Translations under genes and position numbers: made by a program
Source of the DNA: Calothrix sp. NIES-2100
Lineage (GTDB): Bacteria; Cyanobacteriota; Cyanobacteriia; Cyanobacteriales; Nostocaceae
Direction: 5' to 3'
NCBI RefSeq assembly: GCF_002368195.1
Contig: NZ_AP018178.1
Location: 1,124,238 to 1,188,237, forward strand
Length of the DNA stretch: 64,000 bases
Shown here: piece after piece, positions 27,421 to 35,457 of the stretch
Position numbering within the stretch: position 1 is the first letter of the stretch
Layout of the letters: every line of letters starts with the position of its first letter
Notes under the pieces: model-generated
The model's database searches: none
Told to the model about the DNA's origin: nothing
Seen by the model: the letters and a program-made list of their open reading frames with translations, nothing else

Positions 27421-28326
27421 CTAGCGATTATAAACTTCAAAATTTTCGTATGCTTCCATTTGTAGCCTATCGGATATAGTGAAATTAACAACTAAATCCG
27501 GTAATTTTCGGAAAGCATCATATCTATCCAGTTGATTAATACTAGGTTTAAACCCTTCTTCACTTTGTTTTAGATCAAGACAGACTAAGTTAATGTCGTA
27601 TTCCGATTTTTCTGCTGTCACTGAATAATTTTTGAGATTAGCTTGTTTTTGATTAAATTCACTTTCAGAACCTATCCATAAATATTTTGTAAATTTATAA
27701 AGTCTTTCTGCATCATTAATATCAATGGCTCTCTTAGCTTCCAATGATTCAAGAAAATCTGCTTGTGAGGCAGAAATTACTAAAACTAAAAACTGTTTAG
27801 TAATTGTGTGGGCTATAGGCTGTGGATAACTGGAAACGTATTCATTTTGTCTAGATTCTTGTCTAAAAGTAGGTTGTTTTATTTGTTGAACTTGTTTTTG
27901 GTAATTAGTTTTATAGAGCCAATAACCAACTGCTGTCATACCAAAGGCAATCAATGCTATAACTTTCATATGTCCAATCCTTATATTCATTCGTTGTAAA
28001 AATAAATTTATCTGACAATAAAATTGATTTTCAGTTTGAATTAATGTTGGTAATTCAGCACCTAGTATTGGTATCTTCCAAGTTTTTTTGTCTTGTATAG
28101 CCTCTTGCCAGATAAATTCTGTCCATTCTTTTACAGCAGGTAGTTGACATCCTTGAAGGATATAGCTGCTTATATGGTTAGAAATCTCCAGTTCATTACA
28201 CCACAATTCGATAGCGTAACTTAGCTTGATAGGAAAAGGAATTTTTACAGATGGACGAGCATATCTCCTTTCCAGTTCATAGCCAACTTGGTTAGAAATT
28301 CTTTCTACAATTTCAACAAAACTCAT
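27421..28326 (-). CDS. Single-pass membrane protein, middle gene of the dynamin-like cassette
   Basis: The 301-residue protein has an N-terminal helical domain of about 115 residues, one transmembrane helix (about 119-137, MKVIALIAFGMTAVGYWLY) and a C-terminal soluble domain of about 160 residues with several strands. No known domain is recognised. It begins 72 bases after the dynamin gene and is followed after 14 bases by the coiled-coil gene. The membrane helix fits a complex that works at the membrane with the GTPase. Confidence 0.7.
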   Translation of the reverse strand: MSFVEIVERISNQVGYELERRYARPSVKIPFPIKLSYAIELWCNELEISNHISSYILQGCQLPAVKEWTEFIWQEAIQDKKTWKIPILGAELPTLIQTENQFYCQINLFLQRMNIRIGHMKVIALIAFGMTAVGYWLYKTNYQKQVQQIKQPTFRQESRQNEYVSSYPQPIAHTITKQFLVLVISASQADFLESLEAKRAIDINDAERLYKFTKYLWIGSESEFNQKQANLKNYSVTAEKSEYDINLVCLDLKQSEEGFKPSINQLDRYDAFRKLPDLVVNFTISDRLQMEAYENFEVYNR

Positions 28327-28398
28327 GATATTTTGATCATTTAATAATTTTTTTATTTCAAATTAGGTATAATAACCATAATTTAAGTAAATTTAGGT

Positions 28399-30906
28399 TT
28401 AGCGGAATTCTTCTTCCAACATGTAGCAAATAGCTGTAGTATTAGTTTTGTTGGATTCAAAATCCTTCCAAAACTGTTTTTCCTGTTCAAAATTATCCTC
28501 TATGATGCTTAATTGCTTTTCTAAAGCACGTTCAGCTATATTAGTGAGGTCATTAACAGAATCTTCAAAGATAGAACTGACATAATCTAAGCGTTTGAGA
28601 ATCCAGTCTAGTAAAATATCCCATAAACTTCCTTTTCCTTTCTCAATTCCACTTAACCATTGTTTTGCCATTAAATCTGGGGATGGAAGGAAAAGTTCAA
28701 TATACTCTACATCTGCCTTAATATCACGAGTTACTGACTCGGTATAACTACGTGTTACAGGTCTTGTTTTAGTTCTACTTTTTGTATTTTGAAAACACGA
28801 ACCACTTTGATAATATTCTGTATAGCTTTCTTGTTCTGTTTTTGTACGTGTTACGTTTTCGGTTTTCTGCCCAACTACTTCTGTCTTTTTAGAACGATTT
28901 TGCTTAATATTATCTGAAATTTCAAAAAATTTATCAGGTAAAGTTGGCAGATTTTGAGCTAACTTGGTGCGTAAATCACTTATTGCTGCTTTTTCAAAAT
29001 CAATTGAAGAATTAAAGCTATCCTCAGATAAACAAATTTTCAATCTCTCGATTTGTTCATCAACTAATGATTCTAAAGCTTGTTCAAATTGTTTTGCTTT
29101 TCCTTGGAGGAAGAACTCTGCTCTAGTTGATATAGCTGTCCTCATAGTGTGGTACAAGAGACGAACATGACGTTCATCATGCTCAAGTTCTTTCTGACCT
29201 TTCTCATTATCAGCACGTACACGCTTAACTAAATACTCTGACTCGTGAGAAAATTGGCTGATTCTTCGGCTAACATTATCATAGGTTTTAGCGATGTCAT
29301 CAGCTAAGGAAGGTGATATAACTTCCCGTAGCTTATCTCTTAATTCAAAAGCGCCTTGATTATTTTTAAGAGCATCACGAACTGGAACAATTAAAACATC
29401 CGTTAAGTCTCCTTCTACCTCGCTGACAGCATCAAAAATTAAAGAAAACCCATTACGCCCTTTTTTTTCAGCATTTTTCTTAATCTTAAGCCTAGTTTGA
29501 GGATTATCAGTTTTTAATCCTCCTATGAAATCTTCAATCTCAGATTTAAATTCTCTGCCAATTTTATTAATATTTTTATGTAAAATATGCTTAATTTTAT
29601 CTAATCTTTCTCTTTCTTCTTCAACTTGCTTTTGGTTATAAATTTGTCTTGTTTGAATCACAACATCTAGAAATTGCGATAAAGTCGAGTAGTTATCAAA
29701 TACATCCACTAAAGCTGGAAGTATAACCAGTTCTGCAAATGATTCTTGAACTCGGACACGGAAGCGGTTCCAAAGTTCTCTACCACCGCTCCATTCTAGA
29801 CAATAGCGGAGAATTTGCCGCATGATCTCATCATCAATAGGCTTATTATCTTCTATATCATCTTCAATATCACGAAACCAATTTTTTAAATTTCTGTTTT
29901 CTTTGGTATTTAATTTAATTACCCCAGCACAATCTTGAAACATTGCTTGGATAAATTTTAACCGTGTCTGTTGAGGAACTTTTGATGCTTCGTTAAAAGC
30001 TCCTGACCCCCAAGCACACTGAGCGTAATATAGAAGACGAGCATTAAAAGGCAAAACATCAGGAAGTTCTGGAAGCGATAAAACGTCTTTAATTTCTTCT
30101 CTTAACTTATTAATTCGCACTTCTAGAGGTAAATCATCTGCTCCTCGTTGATCAACTCGATTTAAGATAAAAATCATTGAATCTGTGCGTCCCTGCAAAT
30201 ATTCAACAACTTTTTTTAATTCTTCTAATAGTCGTTTTCTGTGGTCATCATCCACTTGCATATAGTCTAAAGCAACTAGGCTGAAAGCTTTATTAACTTG
30301 CTGTTGAATAGTTGCCAAATTAGTTCTATCTTGTACTGATTTAAGCCCAGGTAAATCAATCAGTTCTACCCCTATCTCTTCAGGTAAGCCTAGTAAGGAG
30401 GAATCACAAGCAGGTAAAAGAGGAACATAAGCTGTTACTTGTGGTGCAACATATTCTCGCTTTTTACGTGCATCGTGATATGAGTGCATTACTGTGCGAA
30501 TACGTTGATATAAATCTTCATCGCTTAACTTTGTCCATTCACCAGTCTCCCAAGCAGCATCCTCTGTTTCTGCAATGAATAATTTTCGTTCCTGAGAATG
30601 TTTAAGGGAGAGGACTCCACCACTCATCTCACCTGCTTCAATTGGTGCAATTTTATGACCAATTAGCGCATTAACAATAGTTGATTTTCCAGAAGAAGTT
30701 GTCCCAATAGTTGCAATGCGAAAACTAGGATTTTCTAATCGTTGGACTGCTTCTTTATAAACAGTCAAGAATCCCTCTAAACAAGATTTAATACCAGGAT
30801 CATCAAAAATGTCAGGAGATGAGTTAACTAAAATAGAGACTGAGTTACCTAGTTCTTGTAGTAGTTTACGGGTATTTTCTAATTTAGAGACGATATTAAT
30901 TTCCAT
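28399..30906 (-). CDS. Dynamin-like GTPase
   Basis: The 835-residue protein opens with a large GTPase domain of the dynamin superfamily: G1 P-loop GTTSSGKST (68-76), a likely G2 threonine region, G3 DLPGLKS (about 186) and G4 NRVD (about 249). Helical stalk-like regions follow, then a Thr/Lys-rich segment (about 690-760), and a C-terminal helical part that may touch membrane. Bacterial dynamin-like proteins remodel or protect membranes, and several act in phage defence. As first gene of a three-gene operon carried as transposon cargo, a defence role is likely but not shown. The gene is AT-rich with few HIP1 sites, in line with foreign origin. Confidence 0.85.
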   Translation of the reverse strand: MEINIVSKLENTRKLLQELGNSVSILVNSSPDIFDDPGIKSCLEGFLTVYKEAVQRLENPSFRIATIGTTSSGKSTIVNALIGHKIAPIEAGEMSGGVLSLKHSQERKLFIAETEDAAWETGEWTKLSDEDLYQRIRTVMHSYHDARKKREYVAPQVTAYVPLLPACDSSLLGLPEEIGVELIDLPGLKSVQDRTNLATIQQQVNKAFSLVALDYMQVDDDHRKRLLEELKKVVEYLQGRTDSMIFILNRVDQRGADDLPLEVRINKLREEIKDVLSLPELPDVLPFNARLLYYAQCAWGSGAFNEASKVPQQTRLKFIQAMFQDCAGVIKLNTKENRNLKNWFRDIEDDIEDNKPIDDEIMRQILRYCLEWSGGRELWNRFRVRVQESFAELVILPALVDVFDNYSTLSQFLDVVIQTRQIYNQKQVEEERERLDKIKHILHKNINKIGREFKSEIEDFIGGLKTDNPQTRLKIKKNAEKKGRNGFSLIFDAVSEVEGDLTDVLIVPVRDALKNNQGAFELRDKLREVISPSLADDIAKTYDNVSRRISQFSHESEYLVKRVRADNEKGQKELEHDERHVRLLYHTMRTAISTRAEFFLQGKAKQFEQALESLVDEQIERLKICLSEDSFNSSIDFEKAAISDLRTKLAQNLPTLPDKFFEISDNIKQNRSKKTEVVGQKTENVTRTKTEQESYTEYYQSGSCFQNTKSRTKTRPVTRSYTESVTRDIKADVEYIELFLPSPDLMAKQWLSGIEKGKGSLWDILLDWILKRLDYVSSIFEDSVNDLTNIAERALEKQLSIIEDNFEQEKQFWKDFESNKTNTTAICYMLEEEFR

Positions 30907-31135
30907 TTATGTTTCTCTCTAATGTCTAATTTTAAGTAATATAGCTGTACTAATAAATTTGAAAATGGCACCAAGTATGATGATGCTAATGAAGCGGCAG
31001 TTGCAACACCACTTAGTAGCTTAATTTTCAAAAATTTTCCCTAAAATACGATACTCTATTTCAAATTAGACGCAGATCCATCTAATTTAAATGAGTGAGA
31101 TTTCGGAAAAATACAGAAATCACTTTATATATAAA

Positions 31136-31451
31136 TTAAGTATTTTTGCTGTTGTCGAATTTTGTGTAATTTATTTGAATGCGCTTTTGTTGACAGGGAA
31201 CACTTTTGGGCAAGTTAAAAGAATATTTGTCGGATTGTATTTCAACACCGCTTAAAGCAAATCCAGCAGGTTTCGCTTCAATGACTCCAACAGCTTTGCG
31301 ATTGATGAAGAGCAAGTAATCAGCAAAACCAGATTTCAAGGGATATTCCCAAACCCGCACCCAAGTTAACTTGCTCATAGTCTTGGATAACCCATAGAAC
31401 GGTGGTGAGTAATTGGTCTATCTTTTGCCTTGCCTGTTCTTCCGGTTTCAT
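31136..31451 (-). pseudogene. hsdR: Frameshifted N-terminal remnant of type I restriction subunit HsdR
   Basis: From an ATG at 31451 the sequence reads MKPEEQARQKIDQLLTTVLW, then VIQDYEQVNLGAGLG, and soon stops. The next frame takes over with YPLKSGFADYLLFINRKAVG and VIEAKPAGFALSGVE. Together these are the start of HsdR, including the E-x-K endonuclease motif (VIEAK), split by a frameshift near 31340-31380 and lacking the helicase. It cannot be functional. It lies about 10 kb from the intact hsdM, suggesting that a former hsdRMS set was broken up inside the element. Confidence 0.8.
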
Positions 31452-31569
31452 TACTGGGTTACTATGCACTTACACAAATTCTCATGCCTTTCTTGGAGAA
31501 GCGCAAGTAACACTCATATAAGTAAAATTACTATCTTTTTATCTAACGTACAGCAATAGCAGTTTTGTT

Positions 31570-31998
31570 CTACTGCGCCAATTTATTTATCAACTGCTGA
31601 TAAATCACATCTAACCACACCGGAATCACAGGTTTACCTTCATCTAGAGATGCGATCGCTTGTTCTCGGTCATACACTACAAGATTTAGCGATCGCTTAT
31701 GCCCCTGCCAAAGAAGCATCCACCGACTACCTTTACCAGAGTCAAATAACTCCGGTTCTTTGTCTTTGAGGGTGTTCAGCGTAGTACTGGCAATATCAAA
31801 ACTCAATCCCATCGACAAAAAATATAACATTGCTGCCAGTTCCATCAAATTTGGCTTTGAGTAATAAATACTACGTCCTGTTCCCGTCTCACCAATAACA
31901 GGAACAACCACACCCTTTTCCCGCCAGTACTGGAGTTGACGCAGGGTGCAGCCTGTGATGTCAGCCGCTTGTTTACTCGTAAAAAACATTTCTTGCAT
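31570..31998 (-). CDS. cvkR: MerR-type regulator of the CAST (CvkR-like)
   Basis: The 142-residue protein has a MerR winged-helix domain at its N-terminus (FTSKQAADITGCTLRQLQYW, then REKGVVVPV) and a short C-terminal effector/dimer part. It is transcribed divergently from cas12k and shares the short promoter region between them, the arrangement known for CvkR repressors of V-K systems. Start ATGs at 31998 and 31989 are both possible; the latter gives the sequence MFFTSKQ. A truncated second copy of its 3' end lies at 19524-19613. Its job is most likely repression of cas12k and perhaps of its own gene. Confidence 0.88.
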   Translation of the reverse strand: MQEMFFTSKQAADITGCTLRQLQYWREKGVVVPVIGETGTGRSIYYSKPNLMELAAMLYFLSMGLSFDIASTTLNTLKDKEPELFDSGKGSRWMLLWQGHKRSLNLVVYDREQAIASLDEGKPVIPVWLDVIYQQLINKLAQ

Positions 31999-32020
31999 GA
32001 AATCATTGTAGGCGCAGCGG

Positions 32021-32067
32021 TTAATTAAACATTTGTGGTATTATTAGACATATGTGTTGGTAAACGT
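32021..32067 (+). promoter_or_regulatory. cvkR-cas12k intergenic promoter with candidate CvkR half-sites
   Basis: Two similar 9-mers, ACATTTGTG (32029-32037) and ACATATGTG (32048-32056), start 19 bases apart and flank GTATTATTAG, which contains a -10-like TATTAT. MerR proteins bind between -35 and -10 with about 19-bp spacing. The sites fit a CvkR operator, an inference from spacing and position. Confidence 0.45.
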
Positions 32068-34005
32068 ATGAGCCAAATTACTATTCAGTGTCGTTTAGTA
32101 GCAAGTGAATCTACCCGCCAACAGCTATGGAAGTTGATGGCAGAGCTAAATACGCCACTGATTAATGAACTACTACGTCAGGTACATCAACACCCAGAGT
32201 TTGAGACTTGGCGACAAAAGGGCAAACACCCCACTAGTATTGTCAAAGAACTCTGCCAACCTTTGAAAACTGACCCTTCCTTCATCGGTCAGCCTGGACG
32301 GTTTTACACGAGTGCGATCGCCACAGTTAATTACATCTACAAATCTTGGTTCAAGTTAATGAAGCGATCGCAGTCCCAACTAGAAGGCAAAATTCGCTGG
32401 TGGGAAATGCTTAAAAGCGATGCTGAATTAGTAGAAGTCAGTGGTGTGACCCTAGAAAGCCTTCGTAGCAAAGCTGATGAAATCCTGGCTCATTTTACTC
32501 CCCAGTCCGATACAGTTGAAGCACAACCAGGGAAAGGAAACAAACGTAAAAAGACTAAAAAATCAAAAGTTGCAGAAGGCGATTGCGCCGAGCGCACGCT
32601 ACGCGAACGTAGTATCTCTAAAACTTTGTTTGAGGCTTACCGCGACACAGAAGATATTTTGACTCATTGTGCAATTAGCTATCTTCTCAAAAATGGTTGC
32701 AAAATCAATGATAAAGAGGAAGACACTCAAAAGTTTGCTAAACGCCGCCGTAAGCTTGAGATTCAGATTGAACGCCTGAGAGAACAGCTAGAGGCACGAA
32801 TTCCCAAAGGTCGAGATTTAACAAATGGCAAATGGTTAGAAACTCTTTTGCTTGCCACTCATAACGTTCCTGAAAGTGAAACAGAGGCTAAATCTTGGCA
32901 AGACAGCCTTTTAAAAAAATCTAGCAAAGTACCTTTCCCAATTGCTTATGAAACTAACGAAGACATGACTTGGTTTAAGAACGAGCGTGGACGTATATGT
33001 GTAAAATTCAATGGTTTGAGTGAGCATAGCTTTCAAGTCTACTGCGATTCTCGCCAACTCCACTGGTTTCAACGCTTTTTAGAAGACCAACAAATTAAGC
33101 AGAACAGCAAAAACCAACACTCTAGTAGCCTATTCACTCTCCGTAGTGGGCGTATTGCTTGGCAAGAAGGGGAAGGTAAAGGTGAAGAGTGGAAAGTTAA
33201 CCACTTAATTTTTTACTGTTCTGTAGATACTCGCCTATGGACTGCTGAAGGAACAAACCTTGTAAGAGTTGAGAAAGCAGAAGAAATTGCTAAAACTATC
33301 ACCCAGACAAAAGCTAAAGGTGAACTCAACGATCAACAACTTGCTCATATAAAACGGAAAAACTCATCTCTAGCCAGAATTAATAACTCCTTTCCCCGTC
33401 CTAGCAAGCCCCTATATCAAGGTCAATCTCATATTCTTGTTGCAGTTAGCCTTGGTTTAGAGAAGCCTGCAACAGTAGCAGTAGTAGACGGGACTATAGG
33501 TAAAGTCCTTACCTATCGCAGCATCAGACAACTACTTGGTGATAACTACAAACTGCTAAATCGACAGCGACAGCAAAAGCACACTTTATCCCACCAACGC
33601 CAAATAGCTCAAATGCTTGCTGCACCAAATGAGTTGGGAGAATCGGAGTTAGGGGAATATATAGAAAGATTACTGGCAAAAGAGATTATTGCGATCGCCC
33701 AAACATATAAAGCTGGTAGTATTGTTCTCCCTAAATTGGGCGATATGCGAGAACAAGTTCAAAGCGAGATTCAAGCCAAAGCTGAACAGAAATCAGACTT
33801 AATAGAAGTCCAACAAAAATATGCCAAACAATACCGAGTTAGTACCCATCAATGGAGCTACGGTAGATTGATTGAAAATATTCGCTCTTCAGCTGCTAAA
33901 ACTGGAATTGTGATAGAGGAGTCAAAACAGCCGATTAGAGGTAGTCCGCAAGAGAAGGCGAAAGAATTAGCGATCGCCGCTTACCATTCCCGCCAAAAAA
34001 CCTGA
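32068..34005 (+). CDS. cas12k: Cas12k, catalytically inactive RNA-guided target selector
   Basis: From the ATG at 32068 the protein has 645 residues (family about 640). The opening SQITIQCRLVASESTRQQLW and later blocks (LNTPLINELL, KRRRKLEIQIERL, PKGRDLTNGKWLETLL, FQRFLEDQQ, HSSSLFTLRSGR) follow Cas12k closely. The C-terminal RuvC-like region has SLGLEKPATVAVVD, SIVLPKLGDMRE and RGSPQEKAKELA; as in other Cas12k proteins the nuclease acidic residues are not all in place, so it binds but does not cut. A GTG at 32035 is open in frame but is rejected, because it lies in the promoter and the known N-terminus begins at MSQIT. A small insertion (CAERTLRERS) near residue 175 is unusual. Confidence 0.97.
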   Translation: MSQITIQCRLVASESTRQQLWKLMAELNTPLINELLRQVHQHPEFETWRQKGKHPTSIVKELCQPLKTDPSFIGQPGRFYTSAIATVNYIYKSWFKLMKRSQSQLEGKIRWWEMLKSDAELVEVSGVTLESLRSKADEILAHFTPQSDTVEAQPGKGNKRKKTKKSKVAEGDCAERTLRERSISKTLFEAYRDTEDILTHCAISYLLKNGCKINDKEEDTQKFAKRRRKLEIQIERLREQLEARIPKGRDLTNGKWLETLLLATHNVPESETEAKSWQDSLLKKSSKVPFPIAYETNEDMTWFKNERGRICVKFNGLSEHSFQVYCDSRQLHWFQRFLEDQQIKQNSKNQHSSSLFTLRSGRIAWQEGEGKGEEWKVNHLIFYCSVDTRLWTAEGTNLVRVEKAEEIAKTITQTKAKGELNDQQLAHIKRKNSSLARINNSFPRPSKPLYQGQSHILVAVSLGLEKPATVAVVDGTIGKVLTYRSIRQLLGDNYKLLNRQRQQKHTLSHQRQIAQMLAAPNELGESELGEYIERLLAKEIIAIAQTYKAGSIVLPKLGDMREQVQSEIQAKAEQKSDLIEVQQKYAKQYRVSTHQWSYGRLIENIRSSAAKTGIVIEESKQPIRGSPQEKAKELAIAAYHSRQKT

Positions 34006-34043
34006 TTGACAAAACACCGAACCTTGAAAATAGAATAAGTATC

Positions 34044-34275
34044 ATTAATAGCGTCGCAGTTCATGCTTGTATAAAGCCGCTGTGCTGTGTAAATGTGGGT
34101 TAGTTTGACTGCTGTTAAACAGTCTTGCTTTCTGACCCTGGTAGCTGCCCACCTTGATGCTGCTATCCCTTGTGGATAGGAATAAGGTGCGCCCCCAGTA
34201 ATAGAGGTGCGGGTTTACCGCAGTGGTGGCTACTGAATCACCTCCGACCAAGGAGGAACCCACCTTAATTATTTT
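34044..34275 (+). ncRNA. Type V-K tracrRNA
   Basis: Just downstream of cas12k and on the same strand, sequence blocks characteristic of V-K tracrRNA occur in the known order: ATTAATAGCGTCGCAGTTCATGC, GGGTTAGTTTGACTG with a short hairpin, TCTTGCTTTCTGACCCTGG, TAGCTGCCCACC, AAGGTGCGCCCCCAG, TGGTGGCTACTGAATCACC and finally AAGGAGGAACCCACC. The terminal AACCCACC (34257-34264) can pair with the 3' part of the CRISPR repeat. The pairing is perfect with the delocalised repeat (GGTGGGTT, 34940-34947) and has one mismatch with the array repeat (GGCGGGTT). The exact ends are estimated from family resemblance. Confidence 0.9.
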
Positions 34276-34464
34276 TTGGCGAATCGAAGCGGGTCAATTT
34301 CCCTGGGGATCTGCCAAAACTTCAAATCGCTTATTGATTAAGGCTTGTAGCTTTTATGGTGTCAGTTAATTTACTTTTTTAAGTGTTAAGTGACAGGCGA
34401 TTTTGGCAGATCTGACAAAAATGCTTCTAGAAGTCTTTATTGGTGAAGGATTTGAGGCGCTGGA
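34276..34464 (+). other. tracrRNA-to-array spacer with a 12-bp inverted repeat
   Basis: GATCTGCCAAAA (34308-34319) and TTTTGGCAGATC (34401-34412) are perfect inverted copies 81 bases apart. The stretch probably includes the array leader and promoter. A role of the inverted repeat is not known. Confidence 0.6.
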
Positions 34465-34793
34465 GTTTCAATACCCCTCACAGCTTGAGGCGGGTTGAAA
34501 GAGAGGGGAAACTTTAAATCCACATGCAGCCAGAGTTTCAATACCCCTCACAGCTTGAGGCGGGTTGAAAGCGGCTATTTCAGCCAATGCGATCGCTAGT
34601 TTGCCGCAAAGTTTCAATACCCCTCACAGCTTGAGGCGGGTTGAAAGCGCCATTGCCAGTGTTTAACAATTCCCTGCCGTTCAGTTTCAATACCCCTCAC
34701 AGCTTGAGGCGGGTTGAAAGATTACAGAAGGGAATCGCGACTCGCTAGTTGTTATGGTTTCAATACCCTTCACAGCTTGAGGCGGGTTGAAAG
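34465..34793 (+). CRISPR. CRISPR array, five 37-nt repeats and four spacers
   Basis: Repeats begin GTTTCAATACCCC and end GGCGGGTTGAAAG, at 34465-34501, 34535-34571, 34611-34647, 34684-34720 and 34757-34793; the last has one change (CCCTT). Spacers are 34502-34534 (33 nt), 34572-34610 (39), 34648-34683 (36) and 34721-34756 (36). A further spacer-like stretch follows the last repeat. No spacer has an obvious match inside this window. V-K elements carry no adaptation genes, so spacers are acquired with help from other systems of the host. Confidence 0.97.
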
Positions 34794-34939
34794 GATGCTT
34801 ATGGTGCAAGAATTTGGGCGGTGATCGCGTCTTCGCCTATTACCTTAATTTCAACTGCGCTTGTAGCAATGGACAGGTTAAAAATTGAATATTTATAATT
34901 AGGTTTGAGCAATTACGCTCAAACCTTGGTAGATTTAAT

Positions 34940-34971
34940 GGTGGGTTGAAAGGTAAGGCAGAGGTCTGCAA
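34940..34971 (+). ncRNA. Delocalised homing guide targeting tRNA-Cys
   Basis: A partial repeat, GGTGGGTTGAAAG (34940-34952), is followed by GTAAGGCAGAGGTCTGCAA (34953-34971), identical over 19 of 19 bases to the tRNA-Cys gene (complement of 35224-35242). In the target the match is preceded by GTG, a valid V-K GTN PAM. The transposon end at 35179 lies 63 bases past that PAM, within the 60-66 window known for V-K insertion. The guide is separated from the array by about 146 bases, as in other V-K elements. Confidence 0.95.
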
Positions 34972-35024
34972 TCCTTACATAAAGGGTTTAGTCCTTGGTC
35001 ATGACGCTTAATGTGTTAGCGGTG

Positions 35025-35179
35025 ATATTTATTCCCTGTCAACGGGAAAATTAATTTTTCAACACCGACATTAAGTTGTCTAAAACGCACATCAAGGACA
35101 TCAATCTGTCAACGCGGACAGTAATTAGTCAAAAGTGACATTAATTTGTCAACGCGGACAAATAATTTGACAATCGACA
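35025..35179. repeat. CRISPR-side transposon end with TnsB-type repeats
   Basis: Repeated motifs of the type TTTGTCAACGCGGACA and GTCAAAAGTGACATTAA lie between about 35025 and the terminal CAATCGACA at 35171-35179. The terminal bases are the inverted copy of the tnsB-side end. Two TGTCAACGCGGACA copies at 35107 and 35147 are the most similar pair. Confidence 0.85.
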
Positions 35180-35187
35180 TTTGTTAA

Positions 35188-35259
<72 letters not shown>

Positions 35260-35457
35260 GCACTCGCGCTTAACTATATTAGCAAGATTATAGCCAAAAA
35301 TACATCCTCTGTTGGGAGAAATTTCTGAGTTTTTACAAAATCAGGGGAAAATTAAGTTTTTGTACTTAGGCGATCGCATCTTACTGTTTCCACCCCCAAT
35401 CCCCCGCCATTTATCTGGGAGAGTGGGTAAGGGGTGAAAACTCATTACCCAGATTTT

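Larger units (their letters stand above)
10295..35179. mobile_element. Type V-K CRISPR-associated transposon (CAST), 24.9 kb
   Basis: The two ends carry matching terminal inverted repeats: TGTCGATTGCCAAATTA reading inward from 10295, and TGTCGATTGTCAAATTA reading inward from 35179 (one difference in 17). Inside are the full V-K set: tnsB, tnsC, tniQ, a CvkR-like MerR gene, cas12k, tracrRNA, a CRISPR array and a delocalised guide matching the adjoining tRNA-Cys gene. There is no tnsA, as is normal for V-K elements, which therefore move by copying and form cointegrates. About 18 kb of defence-type cargo lies between tniQ and cvkR. The 5 bases outside each end differ (GAATA on the left, TTTGT on the right), so a target-site duplication is absent. 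Confidence 0.93.

Noticed and set aside
32035..32067. GTG start for cas12k
   Set aside because: It lies in the promoter region; the known family N-terminus begins at the ATG at 32068.
34045..34263. 72-codon open frame on the minus strand
   Set aside because: It is the antisense of the tracrRNA, whose blocks are conserved as RNA.
34465..34793. Spacers of the array matching DNA in this window
   Set aside because: Reading the four spacers against the window shows no match; only the delocalised guide matches the tRNA.
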